Shown piece by piece: positions 22,209 to 30,549 of a stretch of DNA of 55,180 nt. Source of the stretch: a virus; IMG/VR virus record IMGVR_UViG_3300036845_000183, positions 1 through 55,180 of that record; one strand, written 5' to 3'. Numbering within the stretch: position 1 is the first letter of the stretch; the number at the start of each line of letters is the position of its first letter. The notes under the pieces are model-generated. The model was not told the origin of the DNA. It worked only from the letters and a program-made list of their open reading frames with translations, and made no database searches. The translations under genes were made by a program, and so were the position numbers.

Positions 22209-22657
22209 GCGGACGATCATTTTTCTGGGTTCTGCTTCTCTTTGCCGTGCTCGCTGGAGCTAGCTTCGGATTACGAGCAGAACCCGGCTTGCCGAATGGC
22301 GGGACCGGAGGAGGCGCCGCCACTTCGATCACCATAACGCCGAACGTCACGCCAACTGACTGTTCGGGCTCTATTACCGCGGGCGGCACGGCGCAGCCGC
22401 TCATAGCCGCTCAGACTACGCTGCACGGCTTTACTGTCGTGAATATCGACACTGGGCACAATGCCGAGCCGCTATGGCAGTCATTCACGGGGACCGCGGC
22501 GCCTCTCACTGCCGGGTCTTATCCACTGCCGGCACCAACGGCGACGACATTTGCAGGCGCGGGGTCGTGGACTTCACCACCTGGTTTCGGAACCAATCAC
22601 GCCGTCTCGATTATCGGCGCTACGACCGGGCACATCTTTTCCTGCACGTGGTGGTGA
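22205..22657 (+). CDS. Exported protein 2 (signal peptide)
   Basis: A 150-residue protein. SFFWVLLLFAVLAGASFG is a hydrophobic signal segment; the mature part is Thr/Gly-rich with Cys in TDCSGS and FSCTWW. GTG start overlaps the previous stop (GTGA). Beta-rich, similar in style to the neighbouring exported proteins. Confidence 0.55.
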   Translation: MSGRSFFWVLLLFAVLAGASFGLRAEPGLPNGGTGGGAATSITITPNVTPTDCSGSITAGGTAQPLIAAQTTLHGFTVVNIDTGHNAEPLWQSFTGTAAPLTAGSYPLPAPTATTFAGAGSWTSPPGFGTNHAVSIIGATTGHIFSCTWW

Positions 22658-22659
22658 AC

Positions 22660-23130
22660 ATGCGCGGTTTCATAACCCTCCTGTTTCTGCTATGCGCGAG
22701 TGCCGCCTCAGCTCAATGGGGCGGCGGGGGCGGCACTACGAATAGTGTTTCGACGGCCAGCAACACCCAGCGGCAGCTTTGCTCGATTCGCGCCGCGGAC
22801 TTCAATTCCACCGCCGATCAGTTGTGCGTGCTGCCGGCCGCCGTGACGACCTACAAGATCATTGAGATATTTGAGACCAACTGTTCGTCGTCACCCGGCA
22901 GCGCGGCCGGCGGCGTGTATACGGCTGCATCCAAAGGTGGTACCGCCATCGTCGCGGCGTCGCAGACGTTCGTGACGGCGCAGGCGATCGCACCGACCAT
23001 TCCCAACACCTTAGCCACCAACATGGCTACCACCCGTTTCACCGCCAACCCTCTGTACCTCAGCTTGACCACTCCGAAGGGCAGCGCCGTCACGTGCGAC
23101 ATGTACGTGATTGGGGTGGACCTGACGTGA
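22660..23130 (+). CDS. Exported protein 3 (signal peptide, virion-like fold)
   Basis: A 156-residue protein. MRGFITLLFLLCASAASA then QW is a signal peptide with ASA cleavage. The mature part (TYKIIEIFETNCSSSPGSAA, later LYLSLTTPKGSAVTCDMYVI) resembles small beta-sandwich virion proteins, but these normally lack signal peptides. Several Cys fit an oxidising compartment. Confidence 0.6.
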   Translation: MRGFITLLFLLCASAASAQWGGGGGTTNSVSTASNTQRQLCSIRAADFNSTADQLCVLPAAVTTYKIIEIFETNCSSSPGSAAGGVYTAASKGGTAIVAASQTFVTAQAIAPTIPNTLATNMATTRFTANPLYLSLTTPKGSAVTCDMYVIGVDLT

Positions 23131-23951
23131 ACTGGTTTCTGCTTGCCCTATTCTTGCTCGGCTCGGCACCAGCCGCCGCGCAGTGGGAGGGCTGCGCACC
23201 GGGGTTTTGCAACCTAGCGGGAACATCAGCAGGAGCGCCGCAAACGCTTGATGGCGTGGCTACCGGTACTGGCCACGGTAGCCTTACCGTGCCAACAGCG
23301 GGGCTGACGACGACCAAAACCAACGATATCTTGGTAGCTTACGTCGTAAATAACAGAACAAGTGGGCAGGGCAGCGCAACTACGGTGTCAGGTATCACGG
23401 ACAGTAGCTCGTTGTCGTGGGTTCGACGTGGCAGCGCTTGCAGTTTTCAGAGCGGCGCGGCGGGAACGCCGTTCGTCACGGTGGAAATCTGGTGGGCGCT
23501 GGCGGCTTCCGTACAGGCCTCTGACGTACTGTCAATCACGTTTGCGGCTGCGTACGACAATGCAACTGCTATCGTTTTCGGAGTTTCGGGAAGCAAGACG
23601 AGTGCACCTTTTGACGTAAACGCTTCGTTGCCAAATTGTGCGAACAGCAGCGCGACGTCGGCCCCGACTGCTACGGCCGTGTCCACTACGTGCAACAACA
23701 CGTTCATGATCGCAGGGGCTGGGTCGGCAAACACCGCAGCCAACCCAGGCGCTCAAACGGTCGGAACATCCCCAGTTACCTTTACCGCGATAAGCTTGAA
23801 CAACCTGCAAGCCGGGGGCGTTAATTTTATGCAAGCTGTCGCTGAATACTCAGTTTTTTCGTCGGCTCAGTCTTCCATCAGTCCTGGGTTTTCTTCAAAC
23901 TGGGCTGGCTGGGATATTTTGGTTGATGCTTTGCAATCTGCGTCATGCTAG
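23127..23951 (+). CDS. Exported protein 4 (signal peptide)
   Basis: A 274-residue protein beginning MNWFLLALFLLGSAPAAA then QW, a signal peptide with AAA cleavage. The mature part is Thr/Ser/Asn-rich beta protein with paired Cys. GTG start overlaps the previous stop. Related in style to 22660-23130 (both mature parts start QW). Confidence 0.6.
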   Translation: MNWFLLALFLLGSAPAAAQWEGCAPGFCNLAGTSAGAPQTLDGVATGTGHGSLTVPTAGLTTTKTNDILVAYVVNNRTSGQGSATTVSGITDSSSLSWVRRGSACSFQSGAAGTPFVTVEIWWALAASVQASDVLSITFAAAYDNATAIVFGVSGSKTSAPFDVNASLPNCANSSATSAPTATAVSTTCNNTFMIAGAGSANTAANPGAQTVGTSPVTFTAISLNNLQAGGVNFMQAVAEYSVFSSAQSSISPGFSSNWAGWDILVDALQSASC

Positions 23952-23961
23952 GGAAATAATC

Positions 23962-24219
23962 ATGCGCCTGACAATCATCAAAGACGACAATATGGTGTCG
24001 GTGAACGGCGAGCACCGCACGGTCGACTGCAGCGACTTGCCGGCCGACTTTCACGCGTTGCAGTGGTACGGCGAACTGAAAACCGGCGAGGTCGAGTACC
24101 GCGTGGTGAAGTGCGAGCACTGCGGCAGTCGGCACAAGAAATCGAACTTGGACATCTCGGACGTCGCCCCCTATCAAATTTACGTGGACCGGTGGAATGT
24201 TGCCAGACCCCAAAGTTAA
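23962..24219 (+). CDS. Small conserved tail-region protein
   Basis: An 85-residue protein, MRLTIIKDDNMVSVNGEHRT, then DLPADFHALQWYGELKTGEV. This N-terminal pattern (IxxDNxVxVDG...ALQWxGxxGEVE) occurs in a small phage family next to tail fibre genes. A CEHC pair follows. Function unknown. Confidence 0.6.
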   Translation: MRLTIIKDDNMVSVNGEHRTVDCSDLPADFHALQWYGELKTGEVEYRVVKCEHCGSRHKKSNLDISDVAPYQIYVDRWNVARPQS

Positions 24220-24550
24220 GTGCCCTGCGACGGCCTTCACGAAAACGTGTCGGTCGGTCGTCACTAAGTGCGACTGCCCGAAGTTCGTCACGATCCGCGG
24301 TAAAGACCCGCAGACGGGCGCCGAAGCTGATCGCGTCGGCTGCGTGGACAGCTTTCTGCCGCTGTTGCTGATCGAAAATGCGCAGATGTCGCGGCAAACG
24401 GGCGCCGCGGTGGAAAGCTTCCGTAACGAAGTTGTGAAGGCCAGGGAGGCGGACGAACAGGCTCGCCATGAGTTCTTAATGCTGGCGCGGGGCGGAAGGA
24501 GTAAAGCAGATGCGAACGGCAACTACTTACCGTCCCTGGATGGGACCTGA
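24197..24550 (+). CDS. Small Cys-containing protein
   Basis: A 117-residue protein: N-terminal half with six Cys (KCPATAFTKTCRSVVTKCDC...GCVDS), C-terminal half helical (NEVVKAREADEQARHEFLML). The pattern suggests a bound metal or disulfides. Overlaps the upstream gene by 23 bases. Not recognised. Confidence 0.55.
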   Translation: MLPDPKVKCPATAFTKTCRSVVTKCDCPKFVTIRGKDPQTGAEADRVGCVDSFLPLLLIENAQMSRQTGAAVESFRNEVVKAREADEQARHEFLMLARGGRSKADANGNYLPSLDGT

Positions 24551-24821
24551 AATGCATCCTGAGCACCACATTTTCTCCGACGGCGCTACGTGGTCGATCG
24601 CCTTCGCTACGACGTCCGTGCTGCCGTGGCTCGATACGCTATGGGAACACGTGCCTTCGATCACGGTGGCGTACATGGCCGTCTCAGGCGCGTTCATGCT
24701 GTTCCAGGTGGCCGATCGCATGGGGTGGCTGGACAACCTGAAACAGCGTCGGTTGCCGCTCATCTCAGTCGACGATCCACCACCGGAGTCCGACCATGCC
24801 AAAACGCTACGAGGCCGTTAA
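24510..24821 (+). CDS. Small membrane protein, holin candidate
   Basis: A 103-residue protein with two moderately hydrophobic segments (ATWSIAFATTSVLPWLDTLW and SITVAYMAVSGAFMLFQVAD) and a polar tail. ATG at 24510 has GGAAGGAG upstream; an internal ATG at 24552 would remove 14 residues. Holin-like topology, though the endolysin is 7 kb away; weak. Confidence 0.45.
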   Translation: MRTATTYRPWMGPEMHPEHHIFSDGATWSIAFATTSVLPWLDTLWEHVPSITVAYMAVSGAFMLFQVADRMGWLDNLKQRRLPLISVDDPPPESDHAKTLRGR

Positions 24822-24942
24822 GCGCAGCATCCGCAAGCGGAACCCTGGCATGAGTTCCGCAGCGGTGAAGACCAAAGCAGCCAAGATCGCCAACGGAACA
24901 CGCAAGCCTGGGCAGGCGAAGGTAACTCGGGGCTCTAAATGA
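24796..24942 (+). CDS. Small basic protein
   Basis: A 48-residue Lys/Arg-rich protein, MPKRYEAVKRSIRKRNPGMS, continuing SAAVKTKAAKIANGTRK. It resembles short basic phage proteins of the form MPxxYxxVxxSVRKxxPxxSxxxxKxxAAxI. Probably binds nucleic acid or virion parts; overlaps both neighbours. Confidence 0.6.
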   Translation: MPKRYEAVKRSIRKRNPGMSSAAVKTKAAKIANGTRKPGQAKVTRGSK

Positions 24943-25127
24943 GCAACGGGCTTCCGAACAAGGCAAAAGTCGGTATTCCCGGCAAGTCGGTCGAGATTTC
25001 GCCGGCCACCTACTTCGTCGCCAAGCGGATGGAAGACCGAGGCTTGCTCCGGCCGGGAACAGCGCTTATGCTAGCGGCGACCCTGCCGAACACCAAACCG
25101 GCACCGAAGAAAGGTAAGCGGCGATGA
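24939..25127 (+). CDS. Small unknown protein
   Basis: A 62-residue protein with a basic tail (PNTKPAPKKGKRR). ATGA overlaps on both sides. Not recognised. Confidence 0.5.
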   Translation: MSNGLPNKAKVGIPGKSVEISPATYFVAKRMEDRGLLRPGTALMLAATLPNTKPAPKKGKRR

Positions 25128-25453
25128 CCCGATTCGTCGGACACAAGACGGGCTTCAACACCACTGGCAGCAACGATTGCTGCCCGAACGAAATGGGGCC
25201 GCCCAGCACGAAGTTCGGCGGCCGACCTGCCGTGCCTGCCGGGCCGCTCAAGCGCTACCCAGGCGCCACGGCGGATATCAGCAACGGCAATCGCCGGCTC
25301 GCCAAGTCGAAGCACGGGGCCGGCGAGGGCGATGGCGTGGCCTTCAAGACGCATACGGCCTTCGGCTCGGGCGAGAAGGGTTCACCCAGCGGCCGGAAGC
25401 CCGGCGGCATGGGCGGCAAGCGCAGCCGGGACATGTCCGACAACAAGAAATAG
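25124..25453 (+). CDS. Small basic Gly-rich protein
   Basis: A 109-residue Gly/Lys/Arg-rich protein, MTRFVGHKTGFNTTGSNDCC. Low-complexity, probably disordered; likely virion-associated by its neighbours. Confidence 0.5.
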   Translation: MTRFVGHKTGFNTTGSNDCCPNEMGPPSTKFGGRPAVPAGPLKRYPGATADISNGNRRLAKSKHGAGEGDGVAFKTHTAFGSGEKGSPSGRKPGGMGGKRSRDMSDNKK

Positions 25454-25465
25454 CGGGAGGTTGTA

Positions 25466-25882
25466 ATATTTTACCGTCCAGGCGGCACCGCGAACGCGCC
25501 TAATCGTCAGTACGATTATGTATACGTCGATACCATCGGCGGCGCAACCGATTGGCTGCCCATCAACAAGGGCGACACGATCGCGGTGAACATCTGCCGC
25601 GCGTCGATCGCGTTTACGACGCCGGCCGCCAGCAAGGTCACGAAGTCACCCGTTGCCTACGAAGCGCTGATCTTGCTGGAAATGAAAATGTTCGGTGGCG
25701 ACAGTGATTCGGAAGCATGGCCCATCGACAACTGGTCCAATGTCGTTGTTGCCACGGACCGCCGCGCGCATCGCGCCGGCTGGGTGCGGCTGCGGCTCGT
25801 CAACGTCAACAACGCTGACGGTACGGGTGTAGCCATGGCGCTGCAAATCAGTCGGACGGGGGAATCAGGTGCAGTCACGTAA
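25466..25882 (+). CDS. Small virion-type protein, apparent ATA start
   Basis: The frame is open from the TAG at 25451 and codes MFYRPGGTANAPNRQYDYVY onwards (138 residues if read from ATA at 25466). GGGAGG (25455-25460) lies five bases before the ATA; no ATG, GTG or TTG is in frame until the GTG at 25586, which would lose 40 plausible residues and lacks a ribosome-binding site. Beta-rich; likely structural. One of three genes with an apparent non-standard start. Confidence 0.55.
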   Translation: MFYRPGGTANAPNRQYDYVYVDTIGGATDWLPINKGDTIAVNICRASIAFTTPAASKVTKSPVAYEALILLEMKMFGGDSDSEAWPIDNWSNVVVATDRRAHRAGWVRLRLVNVNNADGTGVAMALQISRTGESGAVT

Positions 25883-26015
25883 GCCAACTATTGAAAATCT
25901 GGCGGCTGAACTTGACCGCGCAATGGCGACGTTCAATCGCATTACTTTCTGGGTTGTAGTCGGCGGGCTGGCGTCCATGGCCGTCTTGGGAGCCCTGTGG
26001 TATGGCGGGTTTTGA
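25869..26015 (+). CDS. Small bitopic membrane protein
   Basis: A 48-residue protein: a charged helix (MQSRKPTIENLAAELDRAMA) followed by one membrane helix (WVVVGGLASMAVLGALWYGG). GTG start overlaps the previous gene. Could be a lysis accessory or holin-class protein; unproven. Confidence 0.5.
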   Translation: MQSRKPTIENLAAELDRAMATFNRITFWVVVGGLASMAVLGALWYGGF

Positions 26016-26016
26016 G

Positions 26017-26178
26017 ATGAATGAGCAGTACATCCGCGGCTGCATGAAGTCGCTTGGCGGCGCGATTGATAGTCAAGAAGAAAAAATCGCGCTGGCGGCT
26101 GCGCTGGAATTGTTGACGATCGTGATCGTCGATTTACACCGTATTGCCAACGCGCTGGAGAAACACCACGGGAACTAA
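26017..26178 (+). CDS. Small helical protein
   Basis: A 53-residue protein, MNEQYIRGCMKSLGGAIDSQ, helical throughout. One base after the previous stop, so it is in the same message. Unknown. Confidence 0.5.
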   Translation: MNEQYIRGCMKSLGGAIDSQEEKIALAAALELLTIVIVDLHRIANALEKHHGN

Positions 26179-26180
26179 CC

Positions 26181-26819
26181 ATGGCAGGCTTCGACAACGG
26201 CACGGCGCAGAGCGGTATTTTCAGCCAGGTCAAGCAATTTGGCCCGATCTTGCGCGGCTTCGGCCCACCAGTGCCGCAGGCCGGCGTCGTTGGTGACGTC
26301 TACATCGATACGCAGACTTGGTTCCTCTACACCAAGCGTTCGCCGGATGCCGGCGGTGACGTAGACCCGTGGGGGCATTACCTCTTTCAGGTGCCGGCGA
26401 CCTACCGTACGGCGCTGAAGTGGTTCACGGTCAGCCAGCCGACCGACGATATCGGCCTCACGGGTGACTACGCGCTGCTGTGGGGTGGCTATTCGAACTA
26501 CGGCCTCCAGCCCTCGATCTACGGTCCCAAGCAGCTCACGGGCTGGCCTGAGAACGGCAACGGCCCCAACGTGCCGATCGCGACGGCCGGCGCCGGTACG
26601 GTGCTTCAGATCGGCCTGGTGGACGAAGGCGCTGCGCTGCCCGACAGCGCGAGCACGCAGCTCATCGTCGTCGGGCTGGTGGACGAATACATTCTTGGCG
26701 TTCCGGTTACGGCAGCCGCCGGCAGCCCGGTAGTTCAGACCGGATTGCGATCAGGACCGGCGCAGGTTGCTGTCGTGCTCAACCCCCTATACACATCCGA
26801 AGATACCCACGCAGTCTAG
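26181..26819 (+). CDS. Tail-region structural protein, paralogue 1
   Basis: A 212-residue protein, MAGFDNGTAQSGIFSQVKQF, with conserved GPPVPQAGVVGDVYIDTQTW, SPDAGGDVDPWGHYLFQVP, and end LNPLYTSEDTHAV. Paralogous to the next gene over its whole length apart from about 66 extra residues near the C-terminus. Probably a short tail-fibre connector or knob: the Gly/Pro rich PVPQAGxxGDxYxDxQTxFLY motif is that of phage fibre collagen-like or lectin-like modules. It ends in a TAG that is followed in the same frame by paralogue 2. Confidence 0.65.
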   Translation: MAGFDNGTAQSGIFSQVKQFGPILRGFGPPVPQAGVVGDVYIDTQTWFLYTKRSPDAGGDVDPWGHYLFQVPATYRTALKWFTVSQPTDDIGLTGDYALLWGGYSNYGLQPSIYGPKQLTGWPENGNGPNVPIATAGAGTVLQIGLVDEGAALPDSASTQLIVVGLVDEYILGVPVTAAAGSPVVQTGLRSGPAQVAVVLNPLYTSEDTHAV

Positions 26820-26828
26820 GAGGCGGCC

Positions 26829-27266
26829 ATTTCAGGGTTCGACAACGGCACGCTTCAGGGTGGGATCTTCGCGCAGGCGAAGCAGTTCGGTTCCGTATTG
26901 CGCGGGCTCGGGCCGCCCGTGCCGCAGGCTGGCGTGGTCGGCGACCTGTATCTGGATTCGCAGACCCGGTTCCTGTATCTGAAGCGTTCGCCCGATGCGG
27001 GTGGCGATGTCGATCCATGGGGGCACTACCTGTTTCAGGTGCCTCTGACCTATGCTGCAACGCTGAAGTGGTTCAGCGCCTCCGCACCGACAAATGATGT
27101 CGGCGTTGATGGCGACTATGCGTTGCTTTGGGGCGGATACCCGAATTACGGGCTCCAGCCCTCAATTTTCGGCCCGCGGGCGCTGGGCGTCTGGCCGTCC
27201 AGCCCGGTGAACGTCGCCGTGACCTTGAATCCTCTGTACACTTCGGAGGATAGCCACGCGCTATGA
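26829..27266 (+). CDS. Tail-region structural protein, paralogue 2, apparent ATT start
   Basis: A 145-residue frame reading (M)SGFDNGTLQGGIFAQAKQFG, closely matching paralogue 1 (GFDNGTxQxGIFxQxKQFG). The conserved N-terminus begins at ATT 26829, with AGGAGG ending five bases before it. The next usual start (TTG, 26898) would drop 23 conserved residues and has no ribosome-binding site. It follows the TAG of paralogue 1 (26817) in the same frame, so readthrough would yield a 358-residue two-domain protein. ATGA overlap with the next gene. Confidence 0.65.
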   Translation: MSGFDNGTLQGGIFAQAKQFGSVLRGLGPPVPQAGVVGDLYLDSQTRFLYLKRSPDAGGDVDPWGHYLFQVPLTYAATLKWFSASAPTNDVGVDGDYALLWGGYPNYGLQPSIFGPRALGVWPSSPVNVAVTLNPLYTSEDSHAL

Positions 27267-28570
27267 GCTACAATTCCACCACAGATTTTTTGGGCCTTTG
27301 GCGGAATAACGCCGGCCAAGTCTCAAAAGTCGAGATGCCCGGCCTGGACTACATCGTGGCCGCGCTGGCGCGCGCCGGCCTCCTTGTGGTGTCGGTCTCG
27401 GCGACGGCGCCCGTCGCCAACCAGCCGACCACGGCTTGGCTGCAAACCGCCGTCCCGAGCTTTTCGGGCGAAGGTGTCTTCCAGCTCTGGAACCAAGATA
27501 CCGCTTCATATGCTCCGGCCACGCCCGAGCTGTTCATGGACTTCCTGCAAGCATCGGCGGGTGAGAGCGGCATATCGTGGTGGACGACCACGGGGCCGCC
27601 AATCAACACTCTCGGTCAAAACGGTGACTTGGCGATCCGCCTGGATCTCCCGAACGGCATTTACGGCCCCAAGACCGCAGGTGCTTGGCCGACCACGCCG
27701 ATATCGGGTACTGTAGCAGGATTGACGAGCGCGGAGTTCGACGGCCTGTTTGGCTCCACTCCGGGGCAGTTGATTTACCGCGGCGCTTCTGCTTGGCAGT
27801 CGCTTCCGGTCGGAGGGGGCAATAATACAGTTCTTGCGTCCCCCTTCGGCACCCTACCCGTGTGGGAGAGCTTCTATACATTGCTTGATAATTTGATAAG
27901 CAGTGCGCAGGGCTCCATAATGTTCAGGGGTTCTGCCATATGGCAGCCGCTGCCACCCGGCAGCACTGCAAATCAGTTGTTAGTTACAGGTGGCGCAGGC
28001 GCTAATCCGGCATGGGAAAATCTATCGACGCTTTTCGATGCGACTTTCGGAGGATCCGCACAGGGTAGCATTCTGTATCGTAATGCCAGTGTTTGGGCTC
28101 AACTAGCACCTGGCACCGCAGGCCAACTTCTGACCACGGGTGGCGCAGGCACGAATCCGGCATGGGCTAACTCTCCCAATCAATTTCCATCCGGCACTGT
28201 CATGCTATTCCAGCAGTCAGCCGCACCCACGGGATGGACGAAGTTAGTTGCAGTTAACGACGTAGGACTTCGTATCGTAAGTGGGTCCGTTACTGCGGTA
28301 GGCGGGGTGGCATTCAGCACGGTGTTTGCGCAGACTGCGGTAGGCAATACGACGTTGTCGGTCTCGCAGATCCCTGCACATACTCACCAAGTGGTGGCCA
28401 GCCCCGGCGTCAATGGAACGACGTATGCACCTAACACAGGTGCTAACCAAGGCGCCTCTCCTGCTTCATCCATCACCAGCGACGGCGGTACGGGCGGTGC
28501 GGGTGCTCATGCGCACGCCGTAACTCTAAACTTGTCCTACATCGACGTGATCATGGCGAGTAAAACTTGA
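27263..28570 (+). CDS. Tail fibre with collar domain (fibre paralogue 1)
   Basis: A 435-residue protein. Residues 1-95 are an adaptor shared with the next two genes (MSYNSTTDFLGLWRNN, MPGLDYIVAALARAGL). Residues 155-305 hold three imperfect repeats of about 45 residues (GQLIYRGASAWQSLP, GSIMFRGSAIWQPLP, GSILYRNASVWAQLA). Residues about 310-435 are a phage tail-collar domain (PSGTVMLFQQSAAPTGW) and the C-terminal HxH metal sites IPAHTHQVV and GAHAHAVTL. This is a receptor-binding fibre tip. Confidence 0.82.
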   Translation: MSYNSTTDFLGLWRNNAGQVSKVEMPGLDYIVAALARAGLLVVSVSATAPVANQPTTAWLQTAVPSFSGEGVFQLWNQDTASYAPATPELFMDFLQASAGESGISWWTTTGPPINTLGQNGDLAIRLDLPNGIYGPKTAGAWPTTPISGTVAGLTSAEFDGLFGSTPGQLIYRGASAWQSLPVGGGNNTVLASPFGTLPVWESFYTLLDNLISSAQGSIMFRGSAIWQPLPPGSTANQLLVTGGAGANPAWENLSTLFDATFGGSAQGSILYRNASVWAQLAPGTAGQLLTTGGAGTNPAWANSPNQFPSGTVMLFQQSAAPTGWTKLVAVNDVGLRIVSGSVTAVGGVAFSTVFAQTAVGNTTLSVSQIPAHTHQVVASPGVNGTTYAPNTGANQGASPASSITSDGGTGGAGAHAHAVTLNLSYIDVIMASKT

Positions 28571-30549
28571 TGTCCTATAGCCCGACGACTGATTTTTTCG
28601 CTCTCGTACGCCAGACTTCGGGCGGCGAAGAATTTGCGAGCATGCCGGGCCTCGATATGGTCGTGGCCGCGCTCATGCGCGCCGGCTTGGTTACCTTGGT
28701 GGTCGGGCAGACGGCGCCGATCGTAAATCAGCCAAGTACGGCATGGTTCAAGCCCTCGGTGCCTTCGTGGGTTGCGGAAGGTGTGCTGTTCCTATGGAAT
28801 ACGACCACGCAGCAGTACGAGACTGCGACGCCGCAGCTATGGACCAACATCCTCACGCTGCATGCGTCGTTCGTCGCCGCGGCTGCCACGAGCGATCCGT
28901 TATCCGTCAAGGCAACGGGTGCTCTGGGCGACGGCGTCACGGACGACACCTTTGCCATTCAGACGGCGTTGAATACGTCGAAAAATGTGTTTGTTCCTGT
29001 CGGTACCTACATCGTGTCGGCTACGCTGCAGATGCAGCCGGCCGGAGCAATTCGCGGCTCAAACAGGGACACCGTTCAGATACGGCGCTCGACGGCGTAC
29101 GGTCCTACACTGCAGTGTGGCAGCACTGTGATAGGCGTCAACGCGGGCTCCTGCACTGTCGAGAACTTGTGGTTTTTCCAAGTTACGCAATTCAACAACG
29201 GCCCGAGTTACGTCGCGGGAGTGTCGACGGTCATCCTCAACAAAGAAACGAACCCGCACGTTGCGATTTACAAAGGGCAGAATGTTTTGCTCAACGGTCT
29301 CCGGGCAACCGGTGCCGGCGGCATCAGCATATATGGTTGCACCGCCGCATTTTGCGACAGCCTGTTTGTTAACGGTTGCTGGGATGACAACCAAGTTGGG
29401 CTGCAAGAGTGCTTCGCCAACATCGGCTTTTACCAGTTCACGGATGCCAACAATAACGTTTCGTTCAACACAGAGTGCCGCGTTCGCAGGTGCTATTTGG
29501 GCGGCTTCGGCCACACGCCAAATCAGAATGTGACGATAGGCAACGTGGTCATTTCGTTGCCGGGCAACTTCGGCTCGGCTTCCGGCATTTACTGCAACGC
29601 TTCCGAGGGTTTTGAGGTCCACGACAGTTACATCGGCGGCAACAACCGCAACAACATCATGCTGGACCGACAAGGCATCTTCGGCTTGGTCCGCATCCAC
29701 CATAATTTCTTCGACAGCGCTCGCACAGGCTCCATAAAAATTCAAGCCAGTGCAGCGGGCGGCGGCCCCAGCATTGTTGAGATTGACCACAACGTCTCCC
29801 AGGGTTATGGCTTCGATCAGAGTTTCTTAGTTGTTGCTGATCTCGGTATCGGCGAGCCGGCTTGCGCCAATTTGGACATCAGCAATAACATCGGCCAAGG
29901 GTACAACCAGTGCGCCGTAAGCCTGAGCGGTGTGCGCGGCTTCTCGCACAGCAACAACCAGTGGCGCGACTACAACAAATGGGGCAACACGAACAACGAT
30001 CCGGCTATCAACTCGGGCCTGTACGCCCTCAACTGCACCATGGGAGACAGTTCGAACAACTGCTACGGCGGCGGCACCAACGATCCGTCCGGCGCCAATA
30101 CTTGCCAGTACGGAAGTACGTTCGTCAACCCTACCACTTGCACGGCTTCGCACGAGAACGGCCAAAACTTAGGTTTAATTGTTTTGGGTTTGTCGGGTTA
30201 CGAAAGCAATCTTGACCAGTGGATTGCTTACACCCCGACCGTTTCGTCACAGACAGGCGCCTACGGAGCTGCTTCGGCAACGGGCTTCTACCGGGTGGAC
30301 AGCAACACGGTTCACGTTCACTACCACGTAACAGTTACGGGCGTAGGCACTGCGACAACGGCGTCACTCATAACGCTACCCCTGACGGCTGTCGTACCCG
30401 TGCAGACGGGCTCGGCGCGCGACGAAACGGCTGGCTTCCAGTTGATTTCTTACTGTTCAGACCAAGTGCATCTGTTTCATCAGAAATACGATGCAACATT
30501 TCCGCCTGGCAGTTACAGCGGCAGTTTCACGTATGAAAAGATAAGCTAG
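28570..30549 (+). CDS. Tailspike with right-handed beta-helix (fibre paralogue 2)
   Basis: A 659-residue protein. The N-terminal 95 residues are the shared adaptor (MSYSPTTDFFALVRQTSGG). From about 113 a pectate-lyase-like parallel beta-helix starts with the signature LGDGVTDDTFAIQTALNTSK and continues with many Asn-rich rungs (ISIYGCTAAFCDSLFVNGCW, later IHHNFFDSARTGSIKI). Such spikes depolymerise host O-antigen or capsule. Residues about 545-659 form a C-terminal trimerisation/receptor part. ATG at 28570. Confidence 0.85.
   Translation: MSYSPTTDFFALVRQTSGGEEFASMPGLDMVVAALMRAGLVTLVVGQTAPIVNQPSTAWFKPSVPSWVAEGVLFLWNTTTQQYETATPQLWTNILTLHASFVAAAATSDPLSVKATGALGDGVTDDTFAIQTALNTSKNVFVPVGTYIVSATLQMQPAGAIRGSNRDTVQIRRSTAYGPTLQCGSTVIGVNAGSCTVENLWFFQVTQFNNGPSYVAGVSTVILNKETNPHVAIYKGQNVLLNGLRATGAGGISIYGCTAAFCDSLFVNGCWDDNQVGLQECFANIGFYQFTDANNNVSFNTECRVRRCYLGGFGHTPNQNVTIGNVVISLPGNFGSASGIYCNASEGFEVHDSYIGGNNRNNIMLDRQGIFGLVRIHHNFFDSARTGSIKIQASAAGGGPSIVEIDHNVSQGYGFDQSFLVVADLGIGEPACANLDISNNIGQGYNQCAVSLSGVRGFSHSNNQWRDYNKWGNTNNDPAINSGLYALNCTMGDSSNNCYGGGTNDPSGANTCQYGSTFVNPTTCTASHENGQNLGLIVLGLSGYESNLDQWIAYTPTVSSQTGAYGAASATGFYRVDSNTVHVHYHVTVTGVGTATTASLITLPLTAVVPVQTGSARDETAGFQLISYCSDQVHLFHQKYDATFPPGSYSGSFTYEKIS

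Noticed and set aside
29059-29790. 243-residue minus-strand frame opposite the tailspike
   Set aside because: No ribosome site or domain; lies wholly inside the beta-helix coding region.
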